Assembly (NCBI GenBank): GCA_046597185.1
Contig: JBKJLF010000562.1
Span: 1 to 14,023, forward strand
DNA from: CAMBDR01 sp046597185
Lineage (GTDB): Bacteria > Pseudomonadota > Gammaproteobacteria > Burkholderiales > Burkholderiaceae_D
DNA length: 14,023 nucleotides
Direction of reading: 5' to 3'
Under the pieces are notes generated by a model. That model saw only the letters and a program-made list of their open reading frames with translations. It was not told the DNA's origin and did not search any database. Positions within the stretch are counted from its first letter, which is position 1. The number at the start of each line of letters is the position of its first letter. Shown here piece after piece: positions 1-7,813 of this stretch. The position numbers were made by a program, and so were the translations under genes.

Positions 1-1470
1 GACCTGCAAGGCTGGTCCGAGTCAACTGGTGCCGCCGACACCTTGCAACTGACCCGCAAAGTACGCAGCGAAAAAACGGACGCCGCACCACAATTGCCGC
101 CCTTGTTAAAAGTCGAACGACGACTGTCGTTTGATTTGGTATGGCGATGTGAAACCCTGGTCACGCGCGCCTCGCCCGTGGGCACGCCGATACTGGCGAG
201 CATTCCACTGTTGCAGGGCGAAGCGGTCACCAGTGCCGACATCATCGTCAAAGAAGGCCAGGTGATGGTGAATTTTGGCCCACAAACCGGGCAAATGCAT
301 TGGAGCTCGACCTTGAGCCAACAAACAGGCATCACACTCAAAGCCGCAGCTAATACCAATTGGCATGAAGTATGGATCATCAATGCCTCCGGGCGCTGGC
401 ATCTGGCCAGCAAAGGCTTGGCCCCGGTGCAAGCCGACGGTGAAGGCGACGGCGAAACCCGCTACCTGCCCTTTCCCGGTGAGAGTTTGCAACTCACTTT
501 AAGCCAGCCCAAGGCTTTATCGGGGCAAACCATTACCGTGGACAAAGTGCGCTTGCTGGCGCACCCGGCCGAGCGTACTTCGGAATATGAACTGGATTTG
601 ACCTTACGCACCAGCCAGGGCGGCAACCATACCATCACCCTGCCGGACGGAGCCAAATTGCAAAGCACGCAAATCAACGGCCAAGTCCAGTCGCTACAGT
701 TAAATGGCCGTGATTTGATCTTGCCGCTCAGCCCCGGCCTACAAAAAATCCACCTGCGCTGGCGGCTGGGCCATGGCTTGCAAACAATCTATCAAACCCA
801 GGGATTGGATTTGCATTTACCCGCCTTAAACTACACGCTGCAACTGGCCATCCCTCAGGAACGCTGGTTATTATGGGTGCAAGGCCCGGGAGTAGGCCCC
901 AGCCTGTTATTTTGGGGCAAACTCCTGATCGCGCTGTTGGTGGCCGTCCTGATCTCGCGCAACACGGGCGATACAGGCAAACATCATCTGACACCGCTGA
1001 GCTTAACTGACTGGTTACTGCTCTCGCTCGGATTGAGCCAAACGCCATGGCCGCTGTGTTTGATCATCGTTGGCTGGCTGTTCCTGCCCAGCCGCCAAAC
1101 CCGCTTACAGGGCTGGCGCAAAACCTTGGCTGCGCTAAGCGCGGGGTTTTGGACCCTGCTCATGCTGGCCAGCTTATGCTATGTTCTCACGCTGGGCTTG
1201 TTAAGCCATCCGGACATGGGCATTGTTGGCAACGCGTCAAGCAGTCAACTCTTGAACTGGTATCTCGACCGCTCCGGTGCCACCTTGCCCGGCGCATCGG
1301 CTTTTAGTTTACCACTATCCATTTTTCGCGCTTGCATGTTACTATGGGCCTTATGGTTAGCTTGGTCACTGTTAAAATGGTTGAAATGGGCATGGCAAGA
1401 ACTGAGTAAAAGTGGTGGGCTATGGCATCGTCCGAGCCCGCAAGCAATCATTGAGGAACAAGTTCAATAG
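1..1470 (+). CDS. Unrecognised protein with four C-terminal membrane helices (5' end outside window)
   Basis: The reading frame is open from base 1 to a TAG at 1468-1470, so the start lies upstream; 489 residues are visible. The only early start-like codon is a TTG at 43, and the frame continues upstream of it, so I treat this as a partial gene. Residues about 1-290 are polar and beta-rich with no membrane segment, as expected for a large extracytoplasmic region. Four hydrophobic segments follow at about residues 301-319, 337-362, 376-401 and 437-462, with a short charged tail ending in EEQVQ. I do not recognise the family and assign no function. The next gene starts 7 bases after the stop, so it is very probably co-transcribed with the binding protein, sensor kinase and diguanylate cyclase. 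By inference it is an envelope component of that signalling unit. Coding status is near certain from frame length and composition. Confidence 0.85.
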   Translation, partial: DLQGWSESTGAADTLQLTRKVRSEKTDAAPQLPPLLKVERRLSFDLVWRCETLVTRASPVGTPILASIPLLQGEAVTSADIIVKEGQVMVNFGPQTGQMHWSSTLSQQTGITLKAAANTNWHEVWIINASGRWHLASKGLAPVQADGEGDGETRYLPFPGESLQLTLSQPKALSGQTITVDKVRLLAHPAERTSEYELDLTLRTSQGGNHTITLPDGAKLQSTQINGQVQSLQLNGRDLILPLSPGLQKIHLRWRLGHGLQTIYQTQGLDLHLPALNYTLQLAIPQERWLLWVQGPGVGPSLLFWGKLLIALLVAVLISRNTGDTGKHHLTPLSLTDWLLLSLGLSQTPWPLCLIIVGWLFLPSRQTRLQGWRKTLAALSAGFWTLLMLASLCYVLTLGLLSHPDMGIVGNASSSQLLNWYLDRSGATLPGASAFSLPLSIFRACMLLWALWLAWSLLKWLKWAWQELSKSGGLWHRPSPQAIIEEQVQ

Positions 1471-1477
1471 GGTCGTT

Positions 1478-2413
1478 ATGCGGCGTGCAACGATACTTTG
1501 TTTGGTTTGCCTGCTCTACTTCACCTTTTTTGGTGACAGTAGCTCTCAGCCACGCCCACAGTTGAATATCGCCGTCCTGTTTCCCGATATTGGCGACCCG
1601 TATCGAAGTGTTTTTTTGAAAATTATTGAAGGCATTGAAGATAAAACCAAGTCCCGCGTTTTGAACCTGCCCGTGGGCAACAACGCCGATAGCACGGACA
1701 TTGCAGCACAATTAAAGCGCAATGACATCAAAACCGTCATCGCACTCGGGCGCAATGGCGTGAAAGCCAGCGCCAATATCGAGCGTGATATCAGACTCGT
1801 CGCAGGTGGCGTCATCAGCTTACCGCCTGCCGATGCACAAAATGCGATCATCAACAGTCTGGCCCCTGACCCTGCCATCCTGTTTGCACGCTTAAAATTA
1901 CTCTTACCGCAAATCAAACGCATTCATGTGGTCTACGAGGCACAACAAAATGGCTGGTTGATACGCTCGGCGCAAAGCGCTGCCAAGGCGCACGGTTTGG
2001 AAATTGTGGCGTATGAAGCCAGCGATATCAAAGCGGCGATGCTGCATTATCAGCAAATTTTAAGCAAGGCCAATGCCAAAACCGATGCGCTATGGCTGCC
2101 ACAAGACTCAAAAACCGTACAGGACACCGTGGTACTCCCCGTGGTTTTACGTAGTGCATGGGATAGCAGTCTGGCCGTTTTTTCCAGCAATGTCAGCCAC
2201 GTCAGTCAAGGCGTGCTATTTGCGCTATACCCGGATAACTTTGAATACGGGCGCAAACTGGGTCAAAGTGCCATGCAAACAGGTGCCGCACCCAGCATCG
2301 CGCCGCTGAAAGAAGTAATGGTTGCCATCAATCTAAGTACCGCAAGCCATTTACACATCAATTTAAATTATGGTCAATTGCAAGAGTATCAGATGACCTT
2401 TCCTGAAAGGTAG
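1478..2413 (+). CDS. ABC-type substrate-binding protein (periplasmic, PF04392-like), probable sensor accessory
   Basis: This 311-residue protein begins with a basic MRR and a hydrophobic stretch (about residues 5-18), read as an export signal; the cleavage site is not obvious. The mature part starts with the strand NIAVLFPDIGDPY and alternates beta/alpha through 'VIALGRNGVK', 'IHVVYEAQQNG', 'ALWLPQDSKT' and 'VLFALYPDNFEYG'. That is the pattern of the ABC_sub_bind (TrpX-like) periplasmic-binding family. The ligand cannot be told. No permease or ATPase gene is nearby, and the next gene is a membrane sensor kinase, so by inference it presents a ligand to that kinase, as LuxP does for LuxQ. The start ATG at 1478 is chosen because it opens directly onto the signal peptide. 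A GTG at 1412 is in frame but would overlap the upstream gene by 59 bases and bury the signal. The ribosome site is weak (AGGG about 5 bases before the ATG). Confidence 0.85.
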   Translation: MRRATILCLVCLLYFTFFGDSSSQPRPQLNIAVLFPDIGDPYRSVFLKIIEGIEDKTKSRVLNLPVGNNADSTDIAAQLKRNDIKTVIALGRNGVKASANIERDIRLVAGGVISLPPADAQNAIINSLAPDPAILFARLKLLLPQIKRIHVVYEAQQNGWLIRSAQSAAKAHGLEIVAYEASDIKAAMLHYQQILSKANAKTDALWLPQDSKTVQDTVVLPVVLRSAWDSSLAVFSSNVSHVSQGVLFALYPDNFEYGRKLGQSAMQTGAAPSIAPLKEVMVAINLSTASHLHINLNYGQLQEYQMTFPER

Positions 2414-2417
2414 TGCC

Positions 2418-4994
2418 ATGCCAGCGCTAACTTTATTGCTACACAAAACCGGGCTACAACAACAATTAAGTGTTGCCGTCACCATCGGCGTGCTTTGCAT
2501 CGCACTTTTTTCATCGCTGGTCAGCTCGCTCCAAAGTAGCCGGCAAATCCAAAAAGTATTGGTAACCCAGGGCGAGCGCATCGCGGAAAATCTGGCCAAT
2601 GGCTCGCAATTGGCCATCTTATACCACAATGGCAAACACGCCGATGCCGCACTGGGCATCACCATGGCCTTTCCCGATGTCGTTTTCGCTGCAGTCTATG
2701 AAACTGATGGCCATATCATTACCAAACGCAGCAAGCATGCACAACCTGCCTTTGCCAAAAGCAAATTAATCAGCAGCCCGAATGCGGTGTTGGAATCGGA
2801 AAATAGTGAGCGTTGGAATTTCATCGCCCCGATTATGATTGAAAACAATAGCGCTTCGCAATTTGAAAGCGAGGCCCCCAGCAGCCAAACCCTGGGCTAT
2901 GTGCGCGTCGTGCAAAGCAAAGCCACGCTGACCCGCATGATGTATCAGGTGTTTGCTGTCAATCTGGCTATTTCCTTCTTTTTTGCAATACTGTTTTTGA
3001 TTGTGATCCGCTTTCTCACCGCGCGCCTGACCCGGCCCTTGCAGCAACTCGCTTCCACCATGGATTTGGCGCAACATGGCAACACCAATTTGCACGCCGA
3101 TGAGAGCAGCGGCCCCAGTGATGTGGTCACCATGGCGCATGCCTTTAACGGCATGATGACCGCCTTATGGGAACGCGAGCAACGCTTTCGCAGCTTGACC
3201 GCACTGTCCTCGGATTGGTATTGGGAACAGGACAAGGAAGGCAAATTCACCTTTATTTCATCCGGCTTTAAAGATATTACCGGACTGGACCCGGCTTCGT
3301 TATTGGGCCAGCAACGACAATCCAACGGCCGCTTCCGGCACACCCCGGAGCAATGGCAATACTACCAGGACTGTATCGCCAAACAAGCCGCGTTTTATGA
3401 TTTTGAATGGGAAATCGACCAACCGGACGGCAGCATTTGCTACGGCTTTAGTAGTGGCGAACCGGTCTGGAATAACGCGGGCGAGTTTCTTGGCTACCGG
3501 GGCGTGGGCAAAGACAATACCGCCAGAAAGCGCGGTGAAAATCAAATCAAACAATTGAATCAGCAATTGGAGCAACGAGTACAGGAGCGCACCGCCCAGT
3601 TGGAAGAAGCCAAGCTCGCAGCCGAAACCGCCAACCGCGCCAAATCGGCATTTTTAGCCAATATGTCGCACGAAATCCGCACCCCGTTAAATGCGGTACT
3701 GGGCTATTCGCAATTGCTCGAAAGCGACCCCAAACTCTCGCACGACTTACTACCCACCGTCACCCCGATCAGGAAAGCGGGCAACCATTTACTGATGCTG
3801 ATCAACGATATTTTAGATTTATCCAAAATTGAAGCCGGGGCCATGCTGCTCGATATCATCGATTTCGATTTAACCGGCTTGCTGCAAGAAATTTCCTTTC
3901 TATTTGTATTGCGCTGCAAACAAAAAAACATCGCCTGGGTTTGTGAGCATAGCCTGCCCAATCCCTGTCCGGTATTGGGCGACCCCGGCAAACTGCGCCA
4001 GGTTTTGATCAACTTGTTGGGCAACGCAGTGAAGTTCACCGAAACCGGCACGGTGCATTTGCAGGTAACACAAAGCGCAGCCCAACACTACCAATTCAGT
4101 GTCAGCGATACCGGGCCGGGTATTGCGCAAACGGAGCAACAACTGATCTTCCAGGCATTTCGCCAAACCGAAGGGGGTAGTAAAAAAGGGGGCACCGGGC
4201 TGGGGCTGGCGATTTCGACTCGCCAGGTCGAGCTCATGGGCGGCCATCTGACGCTGGAATCGACCCTGGGCCAAGGCTCGCGCTTCCATTTTGATTTGCA
4301 TTTGGCCACCGCGCAAACCAATAGCAGCCACTTTGCGGCGCTCACTCAGGTGCAACATGTTTTACCCAATCATCAGGTTTGCATTTTGGTGGTGGATGAC
4401 AATGCCGATAACCGGGCTATTTTATCGCGCATGCTGATCAATATCGGGGTGCAAGTCATGCAGGCCGAAGACGGTTTGCAGGCACTTGAGATGATGCGCC
4501 AACAGCACTACGATCTGGTATTTATGGATATCCAAATGCCGCATCTGGATGGCTTGGCCACTTTGCACCGCATGCAAGCCGAATTAACGCCACCGCTGCC
4601 GCTGTGCGTCGCCATCACGGCGTCGGTACTCCAACATCAACGCGAAGATTACCAGCGTCAGGGCTTTGATGACTTTATCGCCAAACCATTCTTGTTTGGC
4701 ACCATTTGCAGTTGCCTGCAACGCTTGCTCGGCACCCAATTTGCCTATGCCGCCGAAACAGCTCATGCCGAAACAGCACCTGCCCCGGCAAGCATCAAAC
4801 TACCGCTGGCCAACTGGCAAGCGATTATGACGGCCCTTGATACGGGCTGGGTCAGCGGCATTGCAGCCGAACTGAGCCGTGTTTTTGAACAAAATCCGGC
4901 GACCGAAGAATTTGTCAACCAAATCCAGGATCTGCTTAACCAATACGATATGGATGGCATTCGCCAGGCCATGCAAGGAGTAACTCATGAATAA
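2418..4994 (+). CDS. Hybrid sensor histidine kinase (CHASE8-like, HAMP, PAS, HisKA, HATPase, REC)
   Basis: This 858-residue inner-membrane kinase has TM1 at about 15-38 and a periplasmic sensor at 39-175 whose start (RIAENLANGSQLAILYHNG) resembles CHASE8. TM2 is at about 180-200, HAMP at 200-252, PAS at 258-368 and a coiled coil at 370-410. HisKA has phospho-accepting His418 in the MSHEIRTPLN motif. The HATPase shows the N-box (LRQVLINLLGNAVKF), a DTGPG loop and GGTGLGLAIS. A receiver spans about 654-770 with acidic Asp660/Asp661, phospho-acceptor Asp704 and Lys756. The tail of some 85 residues has no recognisable Hpt motif, so phosphate may stay on the receiver, be drained, or pass to an Hpt elsewhere. 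GAAAGG sits 7 bases before the ATG. The gene starts 4 bases after the binding-protein gene and overlaps the next by 8 bases, arguing for translational coupling. By inference it senses a ligand carried by the binding protein. Confidence 0.93.
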   Translation: MPALTLLLHKTGLQQQLSVAVTIGVLCIALFSSLVSSLQSSRQIQKVLVTQGERIAENLANGSQLAILYHNGKHADAALGITMAFPDVVFAAVYETDGHIITKRSKHAQPAFAKSKLISSPNAVLESENSERWNFIAPIMIENNSASQFESEAPSSQTLGYVRVVQSKATLTRMMYQVFAVNLAISFFFAILFLIVIRFLTARLTRPLQQLASTMDLAQHGNTNLHADESSGPSDVVTMAHAFNGMMTALWEREQRFRSLTALSSDWYWEQDKEGKFTFISSGFKDITGLDPASLLGQQRQSNGRFRHTPEQWQYYQDCIAKQAAFYDFEWEIDQPDGSICYGFSSGEPVWNNAGEFLGYRGVGKDNTARKRGENQIKQLNQQLEQRVQERTAQLEEAKLAAETANRAKSAFLANMSHEIRTPLNAVLGYSQLLESDPKLSHDLLPTVTPIRKAGNHLLMLINDILDLSKIEAGAMLLDIIDFDLTGLLQEISFLFVLRCKQKNIAWVCEHSLPNPCPVLGDPGKLRQVLINLLGNAVKFTETGTVHLQVTQSAAQHYQFSVSDTGPGIAQTEQQLIFQAFRQTEGGSKKGGTGLGLAISTRQVELMGGHLTLESTLGQGSRFHFDLHLATAQTNSSHFAALTQVQHVLPNHQVCILVVDDNADNRAILSRMLINIGVQVMQAEDGLQALEMMRQQHYDLVFMDIQMPHLDGLATLHRMQAELTPPLPLCVAITASVLQHQREDYQRQGFDDFIAKPFLFGTICSCLQRLLGTQFAYAAETAHAETAPAPASIKLPLANWQAIMTALDTGWVSGIAAELSRVFEQNPATEEFVNQIQDLLNQYDMDGIRQAMQGVTHE

Positions 4995-6324
4995 CGAAAT
5001 ACAAATGACCAGCCTGGTCGGTGCCAAGGTACTGATTGTGGATGACACACCCGCCAATATCGGCGTCTTGCTGCGCATTTTGGAACATGAAGGCTATCAG
5101 GTATTGGCCGCCACCTCGGGTGAGGCCGCCCTCAAAATTGTGGCGCAAACCACGGTGGACTTGATCGTACTCGATATCATGATGCCCGGCATTGATGGTC
5201 TGGAAACCTGCCGCCGCTTTAAAACCATGCCCACCACCCGCATGACACCGGTGATTTTCATCAGCGCCTTAAATGATACGGTGGATATTATTGAAGGGTT
5301 TAAAGTCGGCGCGGTAGATTATATTCACAAGCCGTTTCGTCAGGAAGAAGTCTGTGTGCGGGTGCGCATGCATTTGCAAATGACCAAATACTTCAATGCC
5401 TACCGCTTTGAAGCCGAACGCCTGCGCGCCATCGTCAATAATATGGCCGAAGGCTTGCTCTTGATTAATACTGACGGCATCATCCGCTCCGCCAATCCGG
5501 CAGCCTATAACCTGCTTGGCTACGCACCGGGGCAGTTAGTCGATCTTAATTTGATTGAGTTGTTGACCGAGCCGTTTAATATTGAATATGCGGGTTACTT
5601 TTCTTATGAATCCAATCCGGCTGGCCGCTTGAATGCACTGCGCCATGGGCCGCAAGAAGTGGTGTTGCGCGGCCCTTCGGGCAACGCAGTTTGCCTCGAC
5701 TTAACCATGAGCAAAATTTTTGCCGAAGAAACCCTGTACGTGGGCTTGCTGCACGACATTAGCGCACACAAGCAAAGCCATGATGAATTGCTGCGCATCG
5801 CCAGTACCGACCCACTCACCAATCTGGCCAATCGCCGCCAGCTTGATCTGTTCTTACGCCAGGAATGGAGCCGCGCCCAACGTGCCAATAGCACGCTCTC
5901 GTTGGCCATCATCGATGTGGATTACTTTAAGCCCTATAACGACACCTTGGGCCACCAGGCGGGCGACCGCTGCTTACAACAAGTCGCTGCCGCCATCAAG
6001 TCCATCGCCAACCGCCCTACTGATTTGGCAGCGCGTTTTGGCGGGGAAGAATTTGTGCTACTATTAGCCGCAACCGACATGGACGGCGCACGCCAACTGG
6101 CAGAAAGAGCCCGCGCGGCGGTTGAAGCGCAGGCACTGCCACATCCGGCCTCGGGAATTGGCCCTTACGTCACCGTCAGTATTGGCGTGGCAAGTATGTG
6201 CCCGCAGAAAGACACCCCCACCAGCGATTTACTGGCGGCTGCCGATGCGGCATTGTACCAAGCCAAGGAACAGGGGCGCAATCGGGTGCTGTGTGCCGGG
6301 GCCGATTATCCTGACTCGGTATGA
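4987..6324 (+). CDS. Response regulator diguanylate cyclase (REC-PAS-GGDEF)
   Basis: This 445-residue cytoplasmic protein is predicted to make cyclic-di-GMP from two GTP. The receiver (about 13-130) has acidic Asp19/Asp20, phospho-acceptor Asp63 in VLDIMMPG and Lys115 in HKPF. A PAS domain follows (about 144-260: 'IVNNMAEGLLLINTDG'), then GGDEF (about 270-440) with the DPLTNLANRR entry motif. The active site is GGEEF at 352-356. An inhibitory RxxD site (RPTD, 343-346) lies exactly five residues upstream, so product feedback is expected. The start ATG overlaps the kinase stop by 8 bases and has AGGAG at 4976-4980, six bases ahead, which decides the start. The overlap makes it the natural partner of the upstream hybrid kinase, by direct phosphorylation of Asp63 or via a relay. 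There is no EAL or HD-GYP domain, so it is a synthase only. Confidence 0.94.
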   Translation: MNNEIQMTSLVGAKVLIVDDTPANIGVLLRILEHEGYQVLAATSGEAALKIVAQTTVDLIVLDIMMPGIDGLETCRRFKTMPTTRMTPVIFISALNDTVDIIEGFKVGAVDYIHKPFRQEEVCVRVRMHLQMTKYFNAYRFEAERLRAIVNNMAEGLLLINTDGIIRSANPAAYNLLGYAPGQLVDLNLIELLTEPFNIEYAGYFSYESNPAGRLNALRHGPQEVVLRGPSGNAVCLDLTMSKIFAEETLYVGLLHDISAHKQSHDELLRIASTDPLTNLANRRQLDLFLRQEWSRAQRANSTLSLAIIDVDYFKPYNDTLGHQAGDRCLQQVAAAIKSIANRPTDLAARFGGEEFVLLLAATDMDGARQLAERARAAVEAQALPHPASGIGPYVTVSIGVASMCPQKDTPTSDLLAAADAALYQAKEQGRNRVLCAGADYPDSV

Positions 6325-6327
6325 GTT

Positions 6328-6351
6328 GGATTCGTGGATTCATGGATTGAA
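6328..6351 (+). repeat. Three tandem 8-bp units between the diguanylate cyclase and NfeD genes
   Basis: Three consecutive 8-mers, GGATTCGT, GGATTCAT and GGATTGAA, fill most of the 38-base gap between the two genes and run into the AAGGAG ribosome site (6350-6355) of the next gene. The array is short and imperfect. It may be a small slippage relic, and no function can be assigned. Confidence 0.5.
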
Positions 6352-6362
6352 GGAGCTGACAA

Positions 6363-6797
6363 ATGAATGCATCAATGACATGGCTGCTGATCGCTGGCGT
6401 TCTGGTGGTGTGCGAGTTACTCACCGGTACCTTCTATCTTTTAATGATCGCCTCCGGCATGCTGGTCGGAGCCATTCTCGCAGCCTACGGCTTGGACCCC
6501 GCCTGGCAAATGGCGGCTGCCGCCGTAGTCGCCGCGTGCGCCACCTTGGCGCTGCATAACAGCCGCTTTGGCTGGCGTCGTGGCAAACCCGCCAGCACTG
6601 ACCCGAATGTGATGCTCGATATCGGGCAAACGCTCACCATTGCCCAGTGGGCACCCGCGCAAGGTGGCTGTTACCACGCCCGCAGCATGTATCGCGGCGC
6701 GATGTGGGATATTGAATGCCACCAGGAGCGGGCGGAAGCCGGATTATTTACCATTATTGAAGTTCAGGGAAGCCGTTTAATCGTCAAACCAAGCTAA
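6363..6797 (+). CDS. NfeD-like membrane protein (short form, YbbJ type)
   Basis: This 144-residue protein has hydrophobic segments at about 6-24, 25-45 and 48-65, followed by a soluble domain at about 80-143. The segments 'TLTIAQWAPAQGGCYHARSMYRGAMWDIE' (quoted in parts: GQTLTIAQW, GAMWDIEC, GSRLIVKPS) fit the small OB-fold beta barrel of the NfeD family. It lacks the N-terminal ClpP-like protease of long NfeD proteins. Short NfeD proteins are usually encoded beside slipins, as ybbJ is beside qmcA in Escherichia coli, and here the slipin begins 9 bases after the stop. It is thought to act with the slipin in the inner membrane, probably in membrane-domain organisation or protein quality control. 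AAGGAG at 6350-6355, 7 bases before the ATG, fixes the start. Confidence 0.88.
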   Translation: MNASMTWLLIAGVLVVCELLTGTFYLLMIASGMLVGAILAAYGLDPAWQMAAAAVVAACATLALHNSRFGWRRGKPASTDPNVMLDIGQTLTIAQWAPAQGGCYHARSMYRGAMWDIECHQERAEAGLFTIIEVQGSRLIVKPS

Positions 6798-6806
6798 GGA
6801 GTTGTC

Positions 6807-7730
6807 ATGATTGAGTTCAGCACTGTCGCCCTCATATTATTGGTCGTTGCCGTGGTTTTTATTTTCAAAACCATTAACGTGGTACCACAGCAGCATGCCT
6901 GGGTGGTGGAGCGGCTCGGGAAATATCATGATACATTAGGGCCTGGATTAAATATCGTCGTCCCCTTCATCGACCGCATCGCCTACAAACATATTCTGAA
7001 AGAAATCCCGCTGGACGTACCGCCGCAAGTGTGTATCACGCGCGACAATACCCAATTACAGGTGGACGGGATTTTATATTTTCAAATCACCGACGCCATG
7101 CGCGCCTCTTACGGTTCCTCCAATTACATTGCCGCCATCACACAACTGGCGCAAACCACCTTGCGCTCGGTGATCGGCAAAATGGAACTGGATAAAACCT
7201 TTGAAGAGCGCGACCATATCAACACCGCCATCGTCAATGCGATTGATGAATCGGCCACCAACTGGGGTGTGAAAGTGCTGCGTTATGAAATCAAGGATTT
7301 GACGCCGCCCAAAGAAATTCTCCATGCGATGCAAGCGCAAATTACTGCCGAGCGTGAAAAGCGCGCCCTGATTGCCGCCTCCGAAGGGCGCAGACAAGAG
7401 CAAATCAACATCGCCAGCGGCGAGCGCGAAGCCTCGATTGCGCGTTCGGAAGGTGAAAAGCAAGCCGCCATCAACCGCGCCCAAGGCCAGGCCGCAGCCA
7501 TTTTATCGATAGCCACCGCCAGCGCCGAAGCGATCCGCAAAACCGCTGCGGCCCTGCAAGAACCGGGCGGGATTGATGCGATGAATTTGAAAGTGGCCGA
7601 GCAATACGTAGCCGCCTTTGGCAATCTTGCCAAGACCAATAATTCGATCATCATCCCGGCCAATTTGGGCGAGATGAGTGGTTTGATTGCAACGGCGATG
7701 CAGGTGGTTAAAGCACAACCCAAGGCTTAG
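6807..7730 (+). CDS. qmcA: Slipin / SPFH-domain membrane protein (QmcA-like)
   Basis: This 307-residue protein is close to the length of E. coli QmcA. An N-terminal membrane anchor (about 4-23) is followed by the SPFH/band-7 domain. Its signature is easy to read: VPQQHAWVVERLGKYH, then GPGLNIVVPFIDRI, then 'DVPPQVCITRDN'. A long Ala/Glu/Arg-rich helical region (about 170-255, with repeated EREA/SEGEKQAAINRA-type segments) is the coiled coil used for oligomerisation. The C-terminus is a moderately hydrophobic helix. Family members form large membrane-bound ring or cage assemblies and associate with NfeD or FtsH-type quality control. The exact client here is unknown. The SD AAGGAG overlaps the stop codon of the NfeD gene (6796-6801) and lies 5 bases before the ATG, so the pair is an operon with coupled translation. 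Confidence 0.93.
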   Translation: MIEFSTVALILLVVAVVFIFKTINVVPQQHAWVVERLGKYHDTLGPGLNIVVPFIDRIAYKHILKEIPLDVPPQVCITRDNTQLQVDGILYFQITDAMRASYGSSNYIAAITQLAQTTLRSVIGKMELDKTFEERDHINTAIVNAIDESATNWGVKVLRYEIKDLTPPKEILHAMQAQITAEREKRALIAASEGRRQEQINIASGEREASIARSEGEKQAAINRAQGQAAAILSIATASAEAIRKTAAALQEPGGIDAMNLKVAEQYVAAFGNLAKTNNSIIIPANLGEMSGLIATAMQVVKAQPKA

Positions 7731-7786
7731 GCCGCAAACAGCGCGCTATCAGTTAAAATCGGTCAGTTCAAATAGACCGTCAATTT

Positions 7787-7808
7787 CACTCAGCCACTCA
7801 CTCAGCCA
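7787..7808 (+). repeat. 12-bp-period direct repeat just before the aldo/keto reductase start
   Basis: The decamer CACTCAGCCA occurs at 7787-7796 and again at 7799-7808, five bases before the ATG at 7814. It occupies the place where a Shine-Dalgarno sequence would sit, and none is visible. It may be a local duplication, or an element affecting initiation. Confidence 0.5.
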
Positions 7809-7813
7809 AAACC

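Noticed and set aside
1412..1477. Longer form of the binding-protein gene starting with GTG at 1412
   Set aside because: It would overlap the preceding gene by 59 bases and place 22 polar residues ahead of an otherwise good signal peptide; ATG 1478 fits better.
3900..4358. Open frame of 152 codons on the minus strand inside the hybrid kinase gene
   Set aside because: It lies wholly antisense to the conserved HATPase region, has no recognisable domain and is explained by the codon pattern of the real gene.
6122..6559. Open frame of 145 codons on the + strand spanning the end of the cyclase and start of the NfeD gene
   Set aside because: It overlaps two well-supported genes in another frame and has low-complexity, Arg-rich composition typical of a shadow frame.
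7283..7723. Minus-strand open frame of 146 codons inside the slipin gene
   Set aside because: The Ala/Glu-rich coiled coil of the slipin makes the opposite strand open by chance; no domain or ribosome site supports it.
7760..7779. GGTC...GACC hairpin after the slipin gene as a terminator
   Set aside because: The stem is only about five bases with a ten-base loop and no T-run follows.
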